From Pirellulales bacterium (lineage in GTDB: Bacteria; Planctomycetota; Planctomycetia; Pirellulales; JAEUIK01): 64,000 bases of DNA. The translations under genes were made by a program, and so were the position numbers. Location of the stretch: contig JAIBBZ010000028.1 in NCBI GenBank assembly GCA_019694435.1, positions 1 to 64,000 of the forward strand, read 5' to 3'. Below are positions 26,130 through 35,904 of the stretch, one piece after another (within the stretch, counting starts at the first letter, position 1; every line of letters starts with the position of its first letter). The notes below the pieces were generated by a model that saw nothing but the letters and a program-made list of their open reading frames with translations, did no database searches and was not told the origin of the DNA.

Positions 26130-26632
26130 CGAATGCGACGTTGATCGCGCTGCGTGCCGCGGATGATGGCGGCTGCGCTCAACTCCTGTTTTTGCCAACC
26201 CCCCACGGACCGCGTTCAATAGTTTGGCATCGGTTTTGCGAATAGTTCTCGTCAAGCGACTGGCGCAGCGATGCCCAGGCGTAACAATGGAAGGGTTTCC
26301 ACGCTTGACGGTAATGAAAAAGGTTTCCGACCCGGCCCGAGAAATCGAGCCGAGACGGCCCGTCAGGCACGCAGGGACAGCGTCAGCGATGACGCCATGC
26401 AGGCGGCACGACCCGCACGCGGCGTGTAATCGCCACCCCACCAGCGAGAAACCCATGCAATCGATCGATCCCGCATGCCGACCAGGTGTGGGGATTTTTC
26501 GCAGCCTGCGGATCGCGTTGGGGGGCGAGTGCAAACACGTTGCGGATAAGGGAGTTCCAGCGATCGCGCGACCTATATTTGTGGACTAAATGCAACGCTG
26601 CTTCCCCTGCCATCCGTCGGGCCCGAGACACC
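26130..26632. other. 503-bp intergenic region before the NRPS gene
   Basis: No coding frame, hairpin or repeat I can support. A -10-like TATATT occurs at 26574-26579, 54 bp before the NRPS start, but no -35 at normal spacing; a TTGACG lies at 26305 without a partner. A regulated promoter for the synthetase is expected here. Confidence 0.5.
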
Positions 26633-29600
26633 ATGGACACGCACTGTCAACGATCCCACCTGGTCGACGTGCTTCGCGGCTATGCCGGTGAACGCGGTGA
26701 CGACCTGGCCTACCTATTTCTCGCCGACGGCGAAACCGACGAGCGCCGCCTGAGCTTTGCCGAACTCGATCGCCGCGCTCGCGCAATCGCGACACTGTTG
26801 CGCAATTGCGGCGCTCAGGGCGAACGCGTCCTGCTGATCTACGAGCCGGGCCTGGAATATATTTCTGCGCTCTACGGCTGCCTGTATGCCGGGGCCGTCG
26901 CGGTGCCCGCCTATCCGCTCGAGCCGCTACGGATCAATCGCGAGCTACCGCGGCTCGAAGCGATCGTGTGCGACGCCATGGCCCGGTACGTGCTGACTAG
27001 CACCGAGATCCTGGGCTGGGCCGAACAGCTCTTGCGCCAAACCGGACACTTTGATGCCGTGCTGGCCACCGAAGGGCTCGACCTGGCCACGGCCGACGAC
27101 TGGCGCATGCCGCACCTGACGGCCGACACGCTGGCCATATTGCAATACACCTCGGGCTCGACCGGTACGCCGCGGGGGGTGATGCTCGGCCACGGCAATC
27201 TCATGCAGAACCTCGCGGCGCTTGATCAGCTCGACGGCCCAGGCGCGCGCGGCGTCTGCTGGTTGCCGCCGTATCACGACATGGGGCTGATCGGCGGCAT
27301 CTTGATGCCTGCCTATCGCGGGCGGTCGATGGTCTTGATGTCGCCGCTGTCGTTCGTGCAGCGGCCGGCGCGCTGGCTGCAAGCCATCTCGCGCTATCGC
27401 GGCACTTCGTCGGCCAGCCCGAACTTCGGTTACGAGCTGTGTACCCGGCGCGTGTCGGAGGAAGACTGCGCGGACCTCGATTTGAGTTGTTGGTCGCTGG
27501 CCTGCAACGGCGCCGAGCCAGTGCGTGCCGAAACGCTGGATCGTTTCTATCAGAAGTTCGCGCCCTATGGGCTGCGCCGCGAGACGAGTTACCCGTGCTA
27601 CGGCATGGCCGAGGCCACGTTGGTGATTTCCGGCGGCCGGCGCGATGGGGCCCCGGTCGTCAGGCCGTTCAGCGCCGCGGGTCTCGAACGCCGCGTAGCC
27701 TGTCCGCCCACCGCCGGCGACGAGCCGGTGCGGATGCTGGTAGGCAATGGCTGCGTGATTCCCGATCACACGCTGCGGATCGTCGATCCGGCTTCGCAGC
27801 AGGTGCTGCCCGACGGGCAGATCGGCGAGATCTGGGTCCAAGGCCCCAGCATCGCGCAGGGCTACTGGAACCGGCCGGAAGAAACGCACGCAACGTTTCG
27901 CGCCTGCTTGCACGACGCGCACGGCGCGGCCACGAACGTTGGCCCGTTCCTGCGCACCGGCGACCTGGGCTTCTTGAGCGACGGGGAGCTGTTCATCACG
28001 GGCCGGCTCAAGGACCTGATCATCATTGCCGGGCGCAATCACTATCCCCAGGACATCGAACATACCGTGCAGCGCGCCCACGACGCGCTCAAGCCCGACG
28101 CCGGCGCTGCCTTCTCGGTCGAACAGGACGGTGCGGAGCGGCTCGTCGTCGTCCAGGAAGTCGCACGGCCGAAAAAGATCGATCTCGACGAAGTGTTGGC
28201 CGCCGCGCGGAGCGCGGTGCTTGCCGCCCACGATCTACAGCCGGCGGCGATCGTGTTGATCCAGGCCCAACGCCTGCCCAAGACCACCAGCGGTAAAGTG
28301 CAGCGCCGCGAGTGCAAGCGGCAGTACCTGGCCGGCGAACTGCCGGTTCTCGCCGCCTGGCATGCCGCAGGGGCGGATGCCGTTTGCGCGGATTCAACAG
28401 CGCACGAGCCGCCGCTGGGCGACACTGAGACGCAACTGGCCAAGCTGTGGAGCGAAGTGCTCGGCGTGTCGACGCCGAGCCGCCGCGACAACTTCTTCGA
28501 TCACGGCGGACACTCGTTGTTGGCCATGCAATTGATTTCACGGATCAACCAGGTCTGCGGGCTGGAGCTTCCGCCGGCGACTTTGTTTACCGCGCCGGTG
28601 CTGGCCGACCTGGCCGCCGCGATGGATCGGTTGCGCGAACAGTCGCCCGCCGAGCGCGAGCCGCTTGTCGTGGCAAACGACCATCCGCGCCAAGCCGCCT
28701 CGTGCGGACAGGCAGGCTTGTGGTTTCTCGACCGGCTGCACGCCGGACGGTCCGGCTACCAGATCGCCGCACGGGTCACGCTCGACGGCCCGCTCGACCG
28801 CGCCGCGCTGCGCGGGGCGCTCGCGGAGATCGTCGCGCGGCATGAACCTTTGCGGACGGCGTTCGACAACGTCGATGGCGTGCCTTTCCAGGTGATCGCC
28901 AACGAGATCGAATTGCCCTGGCACGAAACCGACCTGACGCATTACGGCGAACAGCGGCAAGACGGCGAAGTGGCGCGCTTGGCCGATAGCGACGCGGCGC
29001 GGCCCTTTGCCCTGAATGTCGCGCCGCTGTGGCGCGTGCGGCTGGTGACGCTCTCGCCCCAGCGCCACGTGCTCCTGGCCGTGTTTCATCACGCGATCAC
29101 CGACGGCTGCTCGATGGAGGTCTTGCGCGGCGAGTGGAACGAGCTGTACTTGGCGCGCTTGGAGAATCGGCCTGCACGGTTGCCGCGGCTCGCGGCCCGT
29201 TATCGTGACTTCGTGGCGACACAGCGCCGCGCGCTGGGTGGCCCGGAGTACGAGGCCCGGCTCGCGGCTTGGCGCGAGCGGCTGGCCGGCGCCAGCGAGT
29301 TGGCCTTGCCGTTCGATCACCCGCGCGCCGCAGCGTCGAGTTCGTCGGGCTGTCTGGGAGCCGAGTTGCCGTCCGAACTGAGCGCGGCCCTGTCGAATCT
29401 CGGCCGCAGGCACGATGCGACGTTGTTCATGACGTTGCTGGCCGCCTGGCAGGTGCTGCTCTATCGCACCACGGCCCAAAGCGATATTTCCGTCGGCGCT
29501 CCCGTGGCTGGCCGCGCGCGGCGAGAGTTTGAGAACCTGATCGGCTTTTTCGCCAACACCGTGGTGCTGCGCGGCGACCTGGCCGGCAGTCCAGGCTTTG

Positions 29601-32600
29601 CCGAGTTTCTCGGCCGGGTGCGGGCGACAGTGGTTGCCGCCTTGGCCGACGGCGATTTGCCGTTGGAACGCGTGGTCGAGGCGCTGCACCCGCACCGCGC
29701 CGGCCACGGTCAGCCGCTGTTCCAATCGCTGTTCGCGTTCGAGGAATTGCCCGACGAGACACTGGCCGCGGGCGACGCGATTCGCGCCCGCGTCGAAGTC
29801 GATTACCGCTGGATGTTGCCGTTGCCGCTGAGCCTGGTGATCGAGCGCCGCGGCAGACGAATTCAGAGCCTGATCTTGTTCGACCGTGGCCGTTTCGACG
29901 AGCGCACGATCTGCGACCTGCAATCGGCCTGGCACGAATTGCTCCATTCGATTGTGGCCAATCCGACATGCTCGATCGACGCCTTGCCGATGGTCGATAC
30001 CGCCACGCGAGCCAAGCTGTTGGACGAGTGGAACGGTGCCGCTACGACGCTGCCCGAGGGCAACCTGATCGACCTGATCCAAGCCCAGGTGACCCGGACG
30101 CCGCGGGCCGTGGCGGCCGTTCACCGGGGCAGCAAGCTGAGCTATACGGAGCTCGATCAGCGGAGCGCGGCCGTGGCCCGCTACCTGGCCTCGCGCGGCG
30201 TCGGTCGCGGCGACCTGGTGGGGCTGTATTGCCAGCGTTCGCTTGACATGATTGTGGCGCTGTTGGGCGTGCTCAAGTCGGGTGCGGCGTACGTGCCGCT
30301 CGATCCGATGTACCCGCGCGAGCGGCTGGAGTCGATGCTGTCCGACGCCGAAGTGGCGCTGGTGCTCACGCACGAACGGCTGCTTGGCACACTGCCGGCG
30401 GGCGATTACGAGACCGTCTGTGTCGATCGCGACTGGTCGCAGATCGCGCTGGCGACGACCGAGCCGGCGACCCAGGCCGCGCCCGACGATCTGGCGTACG
30501 TGATCTACACCTCCGGCTCGACCGGCCGCCCCAAGGGAGTCGAGGTGACGCAGCGGGGCGTGATCAACATGCTGTGTTCGAGCGCCCACTATCCCGGCTT
30601 CGAGGCTGACGACGTGTTGCTCGCGGTGACGACGCTGTCATTCGACATCGCCGTCGTCGAGTTGTTCCTGCCGCTGGTGGTCGGTTCGCGCGTGGTGATT
30701 GCCGACTCCGAAGTGGCGCTCGATCCGCAGCGGCTGATCGCCACGCTCGAGGACAACGACGTGACGCTGTTGCAGTGCACGCCGGTGACCTGGCGCATGC
30801 TGGTCGATCACGGTTGGCAGCCGCGGCCGGGCTTTCGTGCCTATTGCGGCGGCGAAGCGCTCGACCCGAACCTGGCCGCCAAGCTGCTCGACCTCGGCGT
30901 CGAGCTGTGGAATCTCTACGGCCCCACCGAAACGAGCGTCTGGTCGACTTCCGAACGGATCACGCCCGAGACCGAAGTGATTTGCGTCGGGCACCCCCTG
31001 GATAACACCCGGCTGTACGTGCTCGATGCCGCGCGACAGTTGGTTCCGCCGGGCGTCGTCGGCGAACTCTACATCGGCGGCGTCGGCGTGGCGCGCGGGT
31101 ATCGCGGGCGCCCGGAGCTGAACGCCGAGCGGTTCCTGGCCGATCCGTTCCAGCCTGCGCGGGACGACCGCCCGGCGAGGATGTATCGCACGGGCGACCT
31201 GGTGCGGTGGCGCAACAACGGTGCGCTCGAGTGCCTGGGCCGCGTCGATCACCAGGTGAAGCTCCGCGGCTTCCGCATCGAGCTGGGGGAGATCGAGGCC
31301 GTGCTGCGCGAACACCCCGAGATTCGCGACGTGGTCGTCGTCGCGCGCGAGATCGGCACTGGCGACAAGCGGCTCGTAGCCTATTACGCGGCCGCTCAGC
31401 GCCGTGCGGCACCGGTCGGCGAACTTCGCGGCCTGCTCGAGCGGCGGCTCCCGGCCTATATGGTGCCCGGCGCCTTCGTCGAGCTGCCGCAGTTGCCGCG
31501 CACGCCCAACGGCAAGCTGGACCGGGCCGCGCTGCCCGATCCCGCGGAATTGGAAATGCCGGCCGACCGCGCCGTCGTCGCGCCGCGCAACGAAACCGAG
31601 CGCCGGCTGCGCGACATTTGGGCGCGGTTGCTGGGCTACGGCAATTTCGGTGTCGAGGACAGCTTTTTCGAGATCGGCGGCCACTCGTTGTTGGCCGTGC
31701 AGATGGTGGCGCAGATCGAGCGGGAGTTCGGCCGTTGGCTGCCGGTGGCGACGCTGTTTTCGCGACCGACCATTGCCGAGCTGGCCGAATTGCTTCGCCG
31801 GCCGGCCACGGCCGATGCCGTCTCGCCGCTCGTCCCCATCCAACGCCGCGGCGCCCAGCGACCGCTGTTTTGCGTACATCCGGCCGGCGGCACGGTGTTC
31901 TGCTATTTGACCCTGGCGCCGCACTTGGGTGCCGACCAGCCGATCTATGGCCTGCAAGCACGCGGCCTCGATGGCGAGGCCGAACCGCACGGCACGGTCG
32001 AAGAGATGGCCGCCGCATACCTGCAATTGGTTCGCCGGCAACAGCCGCAGGGCCCCTATCGACTGGCCGGGTGGTCGTTCGGCGGCGTCGTCGCGGTCGA
32101 AATGGCCCAACAGCTTCGCGCCCTGGGCGAAAACGTCGAGATGCTCGTCGTGTTCGACACGGTGATGATGCCGCCGGAGCACCCGACGACCGAGAACGAC
32201 ATCTTGCAAACGCTAGTCGAGATGTTGCACGGTGAAGAACAATTGACCGTCGAGCAGCTCCGCGCCTTGAGCCACGACGAGCAATTGGACTACTTCCGCA
32301 GCCGCGCCGAACGTGCCCGGCTGGTGACGTCGGATTGGAACGAGCAGCGCTTTAGTCTGGCGTTCCAGGTGTTCCAGGCCAACTTGCAGGCGCTGTTCCG
32401 CTATCGGCCCAGGCCCTACGACGGCGCCGTGACCGTGGTCCGGGCCACGCAAAAGATTTCGCCGGCGTTCAACAGTCCCTCGCTAGGCTGGTCGCACTGG
32501 GTGCGCGGCGCGCTGCGGCTGTACGACGTGGACTGCGAGCATTTGCAGATGTTCCGCGATCCTTGCGCCCGGCAGATCGGGCAATTCGTCGCCAGTTTGT

Positions 32601-32668
32601 TGGCCGATCGCGTGCCGGCCTGTGGTCCGCATTACGCTTCGACCGACGATACGGTCGCGCTGGTGTAG
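26633..32668 (+). CDS. Single-module lipopeptide synthetase: FAAL-PCP-C-A-PCP-TE
   Basis: 2011 residues from ATG 26633; the frame upstream is implausible. Fatty acyl-AMP ligase (about 5-560; Y-T-S-G-S-T-G-T-P, S-Y-P-C-Y-G-M-A-E-A-T); carrier 1 (about 595-660, pantetheine Ser in G-G-H-S at 628); condensation domain (about 685-1110, H-H-A-I-T-D-G at about 819-825); adenylation domain (about 1140-1635, Y-T-S-G-S-T-G-R-P-K-G near 1291); carrier 2 (about 1650-1715, Ser 1685 in G-G-H-S); thioesterase (about 1730-1995, G-W-S-F-G-G with Ser 1815). A fatty acid is activated, condensed with one amino acid and released. The ten pocket residues read D-I-V-Q-Y-G-L-V-W-K, seven identical to the glycine code D-I-L-Q-L-G-L-I-W-K. 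Predicted product N-acylglycine or an oligomer. Confidence 0.93.
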   Translation: MDTHCQRSHLVDVLRGYAGERGDDLAYLFLADGETDERRLSFAELDRRARAIATLLRNCGAQGERVLLIYEPGLEYISALYGCLYAGAVAVPAYPLEPLRINRELPRLEAIVCDAMARYVLTSTEILGWAEQLLRQTGHFDAVLATEGLDLATADDWRMPHLTADTLAILQYTSGSTGTPRGVMLGHGNLMQNLAALDQLDGPGARGVCWLPPYHDMGLIGGILMPAYRGRSMVLMSPLSFVQRPARWLQAISRYRGTSSASPNFGYELCTRRVSEEDCADLDLSCWSLACNGAEPVRAETLDRFYQKFAPYGLRRETSYPCYGMAEATLVISGGRRDGAPVVRPFSAAGLERRVACPPTAGDEPVRMLVGNGCVIPDHTLRIVDPASQQVLPDGQIGEIWVQGPSIAQGYWNRPEETHATFRACLHDAHGAATNVGPFLRTGDLGFLSDGELFITGRLKDLIIIAGRNHYPQDIEHTVQRAHDALKPDAGAAFSVEQDGAERLVVVQEVARPKKIDLDEVLAAARSAVLAAHDLQPAAIVLIQAQRLPKTTSGKVQRRECKRQYLAGELPVLAAWHAAGADAVCADSTAHEPPLGDTETQLAKLWSEVLGVSTPSRRDNFFDHGGHSLLAMQLISRINQVCGLELPPATLFTAPVLADLAAAMDRLREQSPAEREPLVVANDHPRQAASCGQAGLWFLDRLHAGRSGYQIAARVTLDGPLDRAALRGALAEIVARHEPLRTAFDNVDGVPFQVIANEIELPWHETDLTHYGEQRQDGEVARLADSDAARPFALNVAPLWRVRLVTLSPQRHVLLAVFHHAITDGCSMEVLRGEWNELYLARLENRPARLPRLAARYRDFVATQRRALGGPEYEARLAAWRERLAGASELALPFDHPRAAASSSSGCLGAELPSELSAALSNLGRRHDATLFMTLLAAWQVLLYRTTAQSDISVGAPVAGRARREFENLIGFFANTVVLRGDLAGSPGFAEFLGRVRATVVAALADGDLPLERVVEALHPHRAGHGQPLFQSLFAFEELPDETLAAGDAIRARVEVDYRWMLPLPLSLVIERRGRRIQSLILFDRGRFDERTICDLQSAWHELLHSIVANPTCSIDALPMVDTATRAKLLDEWNGAATTLPEGNLIDLIQAQVTRTPRAVAAVHRGSKLSYTELDQRSAAVARYLASRGVGRGDLVGLYCQRSLDMIVALLGVLKSGAAYVPLDPMYPRERLESMLSDAEVALVLTHERLLGTLPAGDYETVCVDRDWSQIALATTEPATQAAPDDLAYVIYTSGSTGRPKGVEVTQRGVINMLCSSAHYPGFEADDVLLAVTTLSFDIAVVELFLPLVVGSRVVIADSEVALDPQRLIATLEDNDVTLLQCTPVTWRMLVDHGWQPRPGFRAYCGGEALDPNLAAKLLDLGVELWNLYGPTETSVWSTSERITPETEVICVGHPLDNTRLYVLDAARQLVPPGVVGELYIGGVGVARGYRGRPELNAERFLADPFQPARDDRPARMYRTGDLVRWRNNGALECLGRVDHQVKLRGFRIELGEIEAVLREHPEIRDVVVVAREIGTGDKRLVAYYAAAQRRAAPVGELRGLLERRLPAYMVPGAFVELPQLPRTPNGKLDRAALPDPAELEMPADRAVVAPRNETERRLRDIWARLLGYGNFGVEDSFFEIGGHSLLAVQMVAQIEREFGRWLPVATLFSRPTIAELAELLRRPATADAVSPLVPIQRRGAQRPLFCVHPAGGTVFCYLTLAPHLGADQPIYGLQARGLDGEAEPHGTVEEMAAAYLQLVRRQQPQGPYRLAGWSFGGVVAVEMAQQLRALGENVEMLVVFDTVMMPPEHPTTENDILQTLVEMLHGEEQLTVEQLRALSHDEQLDYFRSRAERARLVTSDWNEQRFSLAFQVFQANLQALFRYRPRPYDGAVTVVRATQKISPAFNSPSLGWSHWVRGALRLYDVDCEHLQMFRDPCARQIGQFVASLLADRVPACGPHYASTDDTVALV

Positions 32669-32685
32669 ACGACCAGCGGCTTTGC

Positions 32686-32715
32686 TTGACCCGTGGCTTG
32701 GCGTGGCGCTAGACT
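32686..32715 (+). promoter_or_regulatory. Sigma-70-type promoter for the two secreted-protein genes
   Basis: TTGACC (32686-32691), 18-bp spacer, TAGACT (32710-32715). It lies in the short gap after the NRPS stop and 37 bp before the ATG at 32753, which supports that start and suggests the next genes are transcribed apart from the NRPS. Confidence 0.55.
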
Positions 32716-32752
32716 TGCGCGACCCCGTCCGTGTCCGTGGAACTGCAGCACG

Positions 32753-33658
32753 ATGTATCGTTGCGCCCGCGACCGAATGCTAGCCGCGACGCTGTTGAGC
32801 GTGCTGCCCTGGGTCGTTGCGGCGTGGCCGTTGTGCGCAGCCGATACGCTCGATCTTGAACCGCGGCCGATGACGACCATCCGGCCGGGCACCGTGATCG
32901 AAGAAAAGCCGCCCATCGGCTGGTCGCACCTGGTCGTCAAGAATCAGCCGCGGCTCGACGAGCAGCAAGCCGACAAGGTGCTGCCCGTGGCCGCCGATCT
33001 GGCCAGGTCGCTGTTCGGCGTGATCGTGGCCAACGTGCACCGTGATCGGCAAGCGGCCGGTATGCCGTTTCGGCTCGAGGCCGTTGCCGCGGGCGTCGGC
33101 ACCCGGATCGCTGCCCGAGACACGATCGTGACGGCCGACACGCAAGAAGATCTCGGCGCCGATCTGAACATCGTCGCGCGCATGGTCCTGTCGCGCAGCG
33201 AGGACGAGATCAAGGCGTGGACTCAAGTGGCCCGCGGGCCGAACATTGCCGTGCTTGACGCGCTGACGCGCGTGCAACTGGCGGGCAAGCACGAGCAGGT
33301 TCTGTTTCGCTATTGCCTGTTGGTCGATCCGCGCTCGGGGCGCCTAGTGACGTTTCTCTGGCTGCTGCGGCGCGACGAGGCCGGCGTCTTGCACCGCGTG
33401 GCCGCGGCGTTCAAGCGGCTGCCGAACAACCTGGTCCACCGTTATCCGCTGGTCGTCGACGAAGAAGAAGTGACGGTCGGCGTGCCCAACTCGCAGGCCT
33501 TTGCCATGGGCACCCTGCCCGAGGGCGCCGAGCTCCCCTGGCCGCCGGCGCTTGAAGCACAGGCGGCCCTGGCCCGATTTTCGACCACCACGCTGGCCTT
33601 GTACGAACGCGAGTTGTTCGCGTTGTTCGATGTTCCTGGAAAGCAGGCGATGCCATGA
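32753..33658 (+). CDS. Secreted protein of unknown function
   Basis: 301 residues from ATG 32753. Signal peptide with hydrophobic core L-A-A-T-L-L-S-V-L-P-W-V-V-A-A-W (residues about 9-25). The mature part has no motif I recognise; it is rich in Val/Ala/Arg, with a stretch suggestive of an alpha/beta fold (L-F-R-Y-C-L-L-V-D-P-R-S-G-R-L). Stop and the next start overlap as ATGA, so the two proteins are translationally coupled and probably act together. No function is claimed. Confidence 0.8.
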   Translation: MYRCARDRMLAATLLSVLPWVVAAWPLCAADTLDLEPRPMTTIRPGTVIEEKPPIGWSHLVVKNQPRLDEQQADKVLPVAADLARSLFGVIVANVHRDRQAAGMPFRLEAVAAGVGTRIAARDTIVTADTQEDLGADLNIVARMVLSRSEDEIKAWTQVARGPNIAVLDALTRVQLAGKHEQVLFRYCLLVDPRSGRLVTFLWLLRRDEAGVLHRVAAAFKRLPNNLVHRYPLVVDEEEVTVGVPNSQAFAMGTLPEGAELPWPPALEAQAALARFSTTTLALYERELFALFDVPGKQAMP

Positions 33659-34569
33659 AACGTGCGGCACCGATTGCGCTCGGGTGGTGTGCCTGGGTCG
33701 CGCTGGTTGCGGCGCCGCCGGTGGCCGCGGCCGATCCGCCGGCGAACAAGGTGCTCGACGCGTTGCTGACCGACGGCGTGATCGTGTCGCCCGAAGTGCG
33801 GATTCCCCTGCATGCGCCGGTCGTGCCCGACGGGCTCGACGCCGCTGCTCAGCGCGCCGCACTCGAGTCGATCTCCGACGCGAATCACACCGTCGAGCGG
33901 CTGCTGCGCGACGCAGTCGTGAGCCCGTTCGTGCTCCAGATCGAGAAGCACTCGGCCGCGGCCCCCGACACGACCTCGCGGATCATCGACCTCTACTTCG
34001 TCGCCTACGGCAAGCTCGAGGTGATCTACTCCGAGAGTTTTCGCGAGCAACTGGCGCGGTTGGGCGAATCGGACGACGCGGCGATTCCGACCACGTCGAA
34101 GCTGCTCGATCTCCAGGCCTTGAACGCGCGCTCGCTGCTGGGGCCCGAGGGCAAGGCCGAGGGCGAGCAGTGGCTGCACGCGCGGTTCCCAATGCTGGAT
34201 CGCGTGTACATCTTTGCCACGCGCCACGCGATGAGCCACCGGACCGACGAATCGATCGTGCTGGCGTCGCGGCTCGACGAGCGTTTTCGCGGCGATGCCG
34301 AGTTTCCCGTGCAGTGGCAGTCGATCGGCCGCACCGAGGCCGGCAAGATCGAGTTGGGGCCGGCTGTGCCGTACGCCGGCGGGGGCTTCTACGTGAAGTT
34401 GACCCGGCTGCGCGAGCCGGCCGGCGCGATCTTTGTCGAGTACCATCATGCCTTCGTCGAACCGCAAGGCTGGTTCAAAGGCGCGAACCTGCTGCGGTCG
34501 AAGCTGCCGCTGGTGGCGCAAGACCGCGTGCGGCGTTTTCGCCGCGATCTCGACGCGGCCAGCAAGTGA
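33655..34569 (+). CDS. Secreted protein of unknown function, coupled to the preceding gene
   Basis: 304 residues. Signal peptide about 1-25 (A-L-G-W-C-A-W-V-A-L-V-A-A-P-P-V-A-A-A). The mature protein shows no recognised domain; it contains T-S-R-I-I-D-L-Y-F-V-A-Y-G-K-L-E-V and a basic C-terminus. Start codon overlaps the previous stop by 4 bp. The pair could be two subunits of an envelope complex. Confidence 0.8.
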   Translation: MKRAAPIALGWCAWVALVAAPPVAAADPPANKVLDALLTDGVIVSPEVRIPLHAPVVPDGLDAAAQRAALESISDANHTVERLLRDAVVSPFVLQIEKHSAAAPDTTSRIIDLYFVAYGKLEVIYSESFREQLARLGESDDAAIPTTSKLLDLQALNARSLLGPEGKAEGEQWLHARFPMLDRVYIFATRHAMSHRTDESIVLASRLDERFRGDAEFPVQWQSIGRTEAGKIELGPAVPYAGGGFYVKLTRLREPAGAIFVEYHHAFVEPQGWFKGANLLRSKLPLVAQDRVRRFRRDLDAASK

Positions 34570-34771
34570 CCGGCGCGCCGCTGGCCGTGATACGACAGCA
34601 CTGCTGGCGCCAGCACTCAGCGCCGGCGGCGAATTCAGTAGCTGACACTGGCCTCGGTGCTCGCGCCGAACCGATATCAGCAGTGCCCTGTCACGAGCGC
34701 GAGCGAATGGCCAGTCGAACCCCGGGCAGGACGTCCAGGGCAGCGGCGCTCGACACGGATGGATGTCTGCC

Positions 34772-35818
34772 ATGCTGCGGCGCTTTGTCATCGGCGGTTG
34801 GCTGGTTCCCCTGGCGCTGTGCCTGTTGGCCGGCTGCAAGGTGCCGCCGTTGTCGGTGCACACCAGCGGTCGGGTGACCGCCGAAATTCCGCCGGTGCAG
34901 GCCTTCGGCCCGGTGATGCGGATGACGCTGCCCCGCGAGCCCGACCTCGAGGCGCCCCGGGTCGCGATCATCGACGTCGACGGCCTGCTGTTGAACACCG
35001 ACATGACGGGTCTCTCTTCTCTGGGTGAGAACCCCGTGGCGTTGTTCCGCGAGCGGCTCGACGCGGCGGCCGACGATCCGCTGGTGTGCGCGATCGTGGT
35101 GCGGATCAATTCGCCCGGCGGCGGCGTGACCGCCTGCGACGTGATGCGCCGCGACCTGCAGACGTTTCGCCAGCGCACGGGCCGCCCGGTCGTGGCGTGC
35201 CTGATGGACCTCGGCGCCGGCGGCGCCTATTACCTCGCCACGGCGGCCGACACGATCGTCGCGCACCCCACGACGGTCACCGGCGGCATCGGCGTGATCC
35301 TGAATCTCTACAACCTGCAAGACACGATGAACCAGTTCAACGTGTTGGGCGTACCGATCCGCGCCGGCGAAAACATCGACCTGGGTTCACCGATCCGCGA
35401 AATCCCCGAAGAGGGCCGCGCGATCTTGCAGCAGATGGCCAACGAGTTTCACGACCGCTTCAAGCAATCCGTGGCCGGCGCGCGGCCGACGATCAACCTC
35501 AAAGACGGCGAACTATTCGACGGTCGCGTGTTCACCGCGCAGCAGGCGCTCGAACGCCGGCTGGTCGACTCGATCGGCTATGTCGACGACGCCGTGAGCC
35601 TGGCCGGGCAACTGGCCGGACAACTCTGCACGCCGCAGGTCGTCTTCTTCCATCGGTGCAACGATCGGGCCCGCAGTGTCCATGCGATCACGCCGAACGT
35701 GCCGCTGCAGACGGCCTTCCTGCCACTGAGCGTGCCGGGCCTCGACCGCAGCCGGCTGCCGACGTTCTTGTATCTCTGGCAGCCCGACCCGGCGCTGGAG
35801 AAATGGGCAGGGCACTAG
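34772..35818 (+). CDS. SppA/S49-family lipoprotein lacking the catalytic Ser and Lys (probable pseudoprotease)
   Basis: 348 residues from ATG 34772 (an ATG at 34763 is also possible). Lipobox L-L-A-G-C with Cys 22. The fold is clearly signal peptide peptidase SppA-like: I-N-S-P-G-G-G-V-T near residue 111, A-A-D-T-I-V-A-H-P-T-T-V-T-G-G-I-G near 158 and A-L-E-R-R-L-V-D-S-I-G near 262. In active enzymes the nucleophile lies in A-A-S-G-G-Y-Y; here the segment is G-A-G-G-A-Y-Y, giving Gly 150 at that place. The Lys of x-K-D-I-x-S-P is replaced by Ile 202 (N-I-D-L-G-S-P). Proteolysis by the usual dyad therefore looks impossible; a scaffold or inhibitor role is inferred. Confidence 0.85.
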   Translation: MLRRFVIGGWLVPLALCLLAGCKVPPLSVHTSGRVTAEIPPVQAFGPVMRMTLPREPDLEAPRVAIIDVDGLLLNTDMTGLSSLGENPVALFRERLDAAADDPLVCAIVVRINSPGGGVTACDVMRRDLQTFRQRTGRPVVACLMDLGAGGAYYLATAADTIVAHPTTVTGGIGVILNLYNLQDTMNQFNVLGVPIRAGENIDLGSPIREIPEEGRAILQQMANEFHDRFKQSVAGARPTINLKDGELFDGRVFTAQQALERRLVDSIGYVDDAVSLAGQLAGQLCTPQVVFFHRCNDRARSVHAITPNVPLQTAFLPLSVPGLDRSRLPTFLYLWQPDPALEKWAGH

Positions 35819-35904
35819 CGCTGCCTCCGCGGCGCAGCTCGACGGCGAATGTCCGGCGCCAAGAATGCCTGGCGAATTGCCCGCATTGCGTCACTTTCGC
35901 CGCG

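Noticed and set aside
28538..30589. 683-codon minus-strand frame across the NRPS
   Set aside because: Runs opposite to conserved condensation and adenylation motifs; typical GC-rich shadow.
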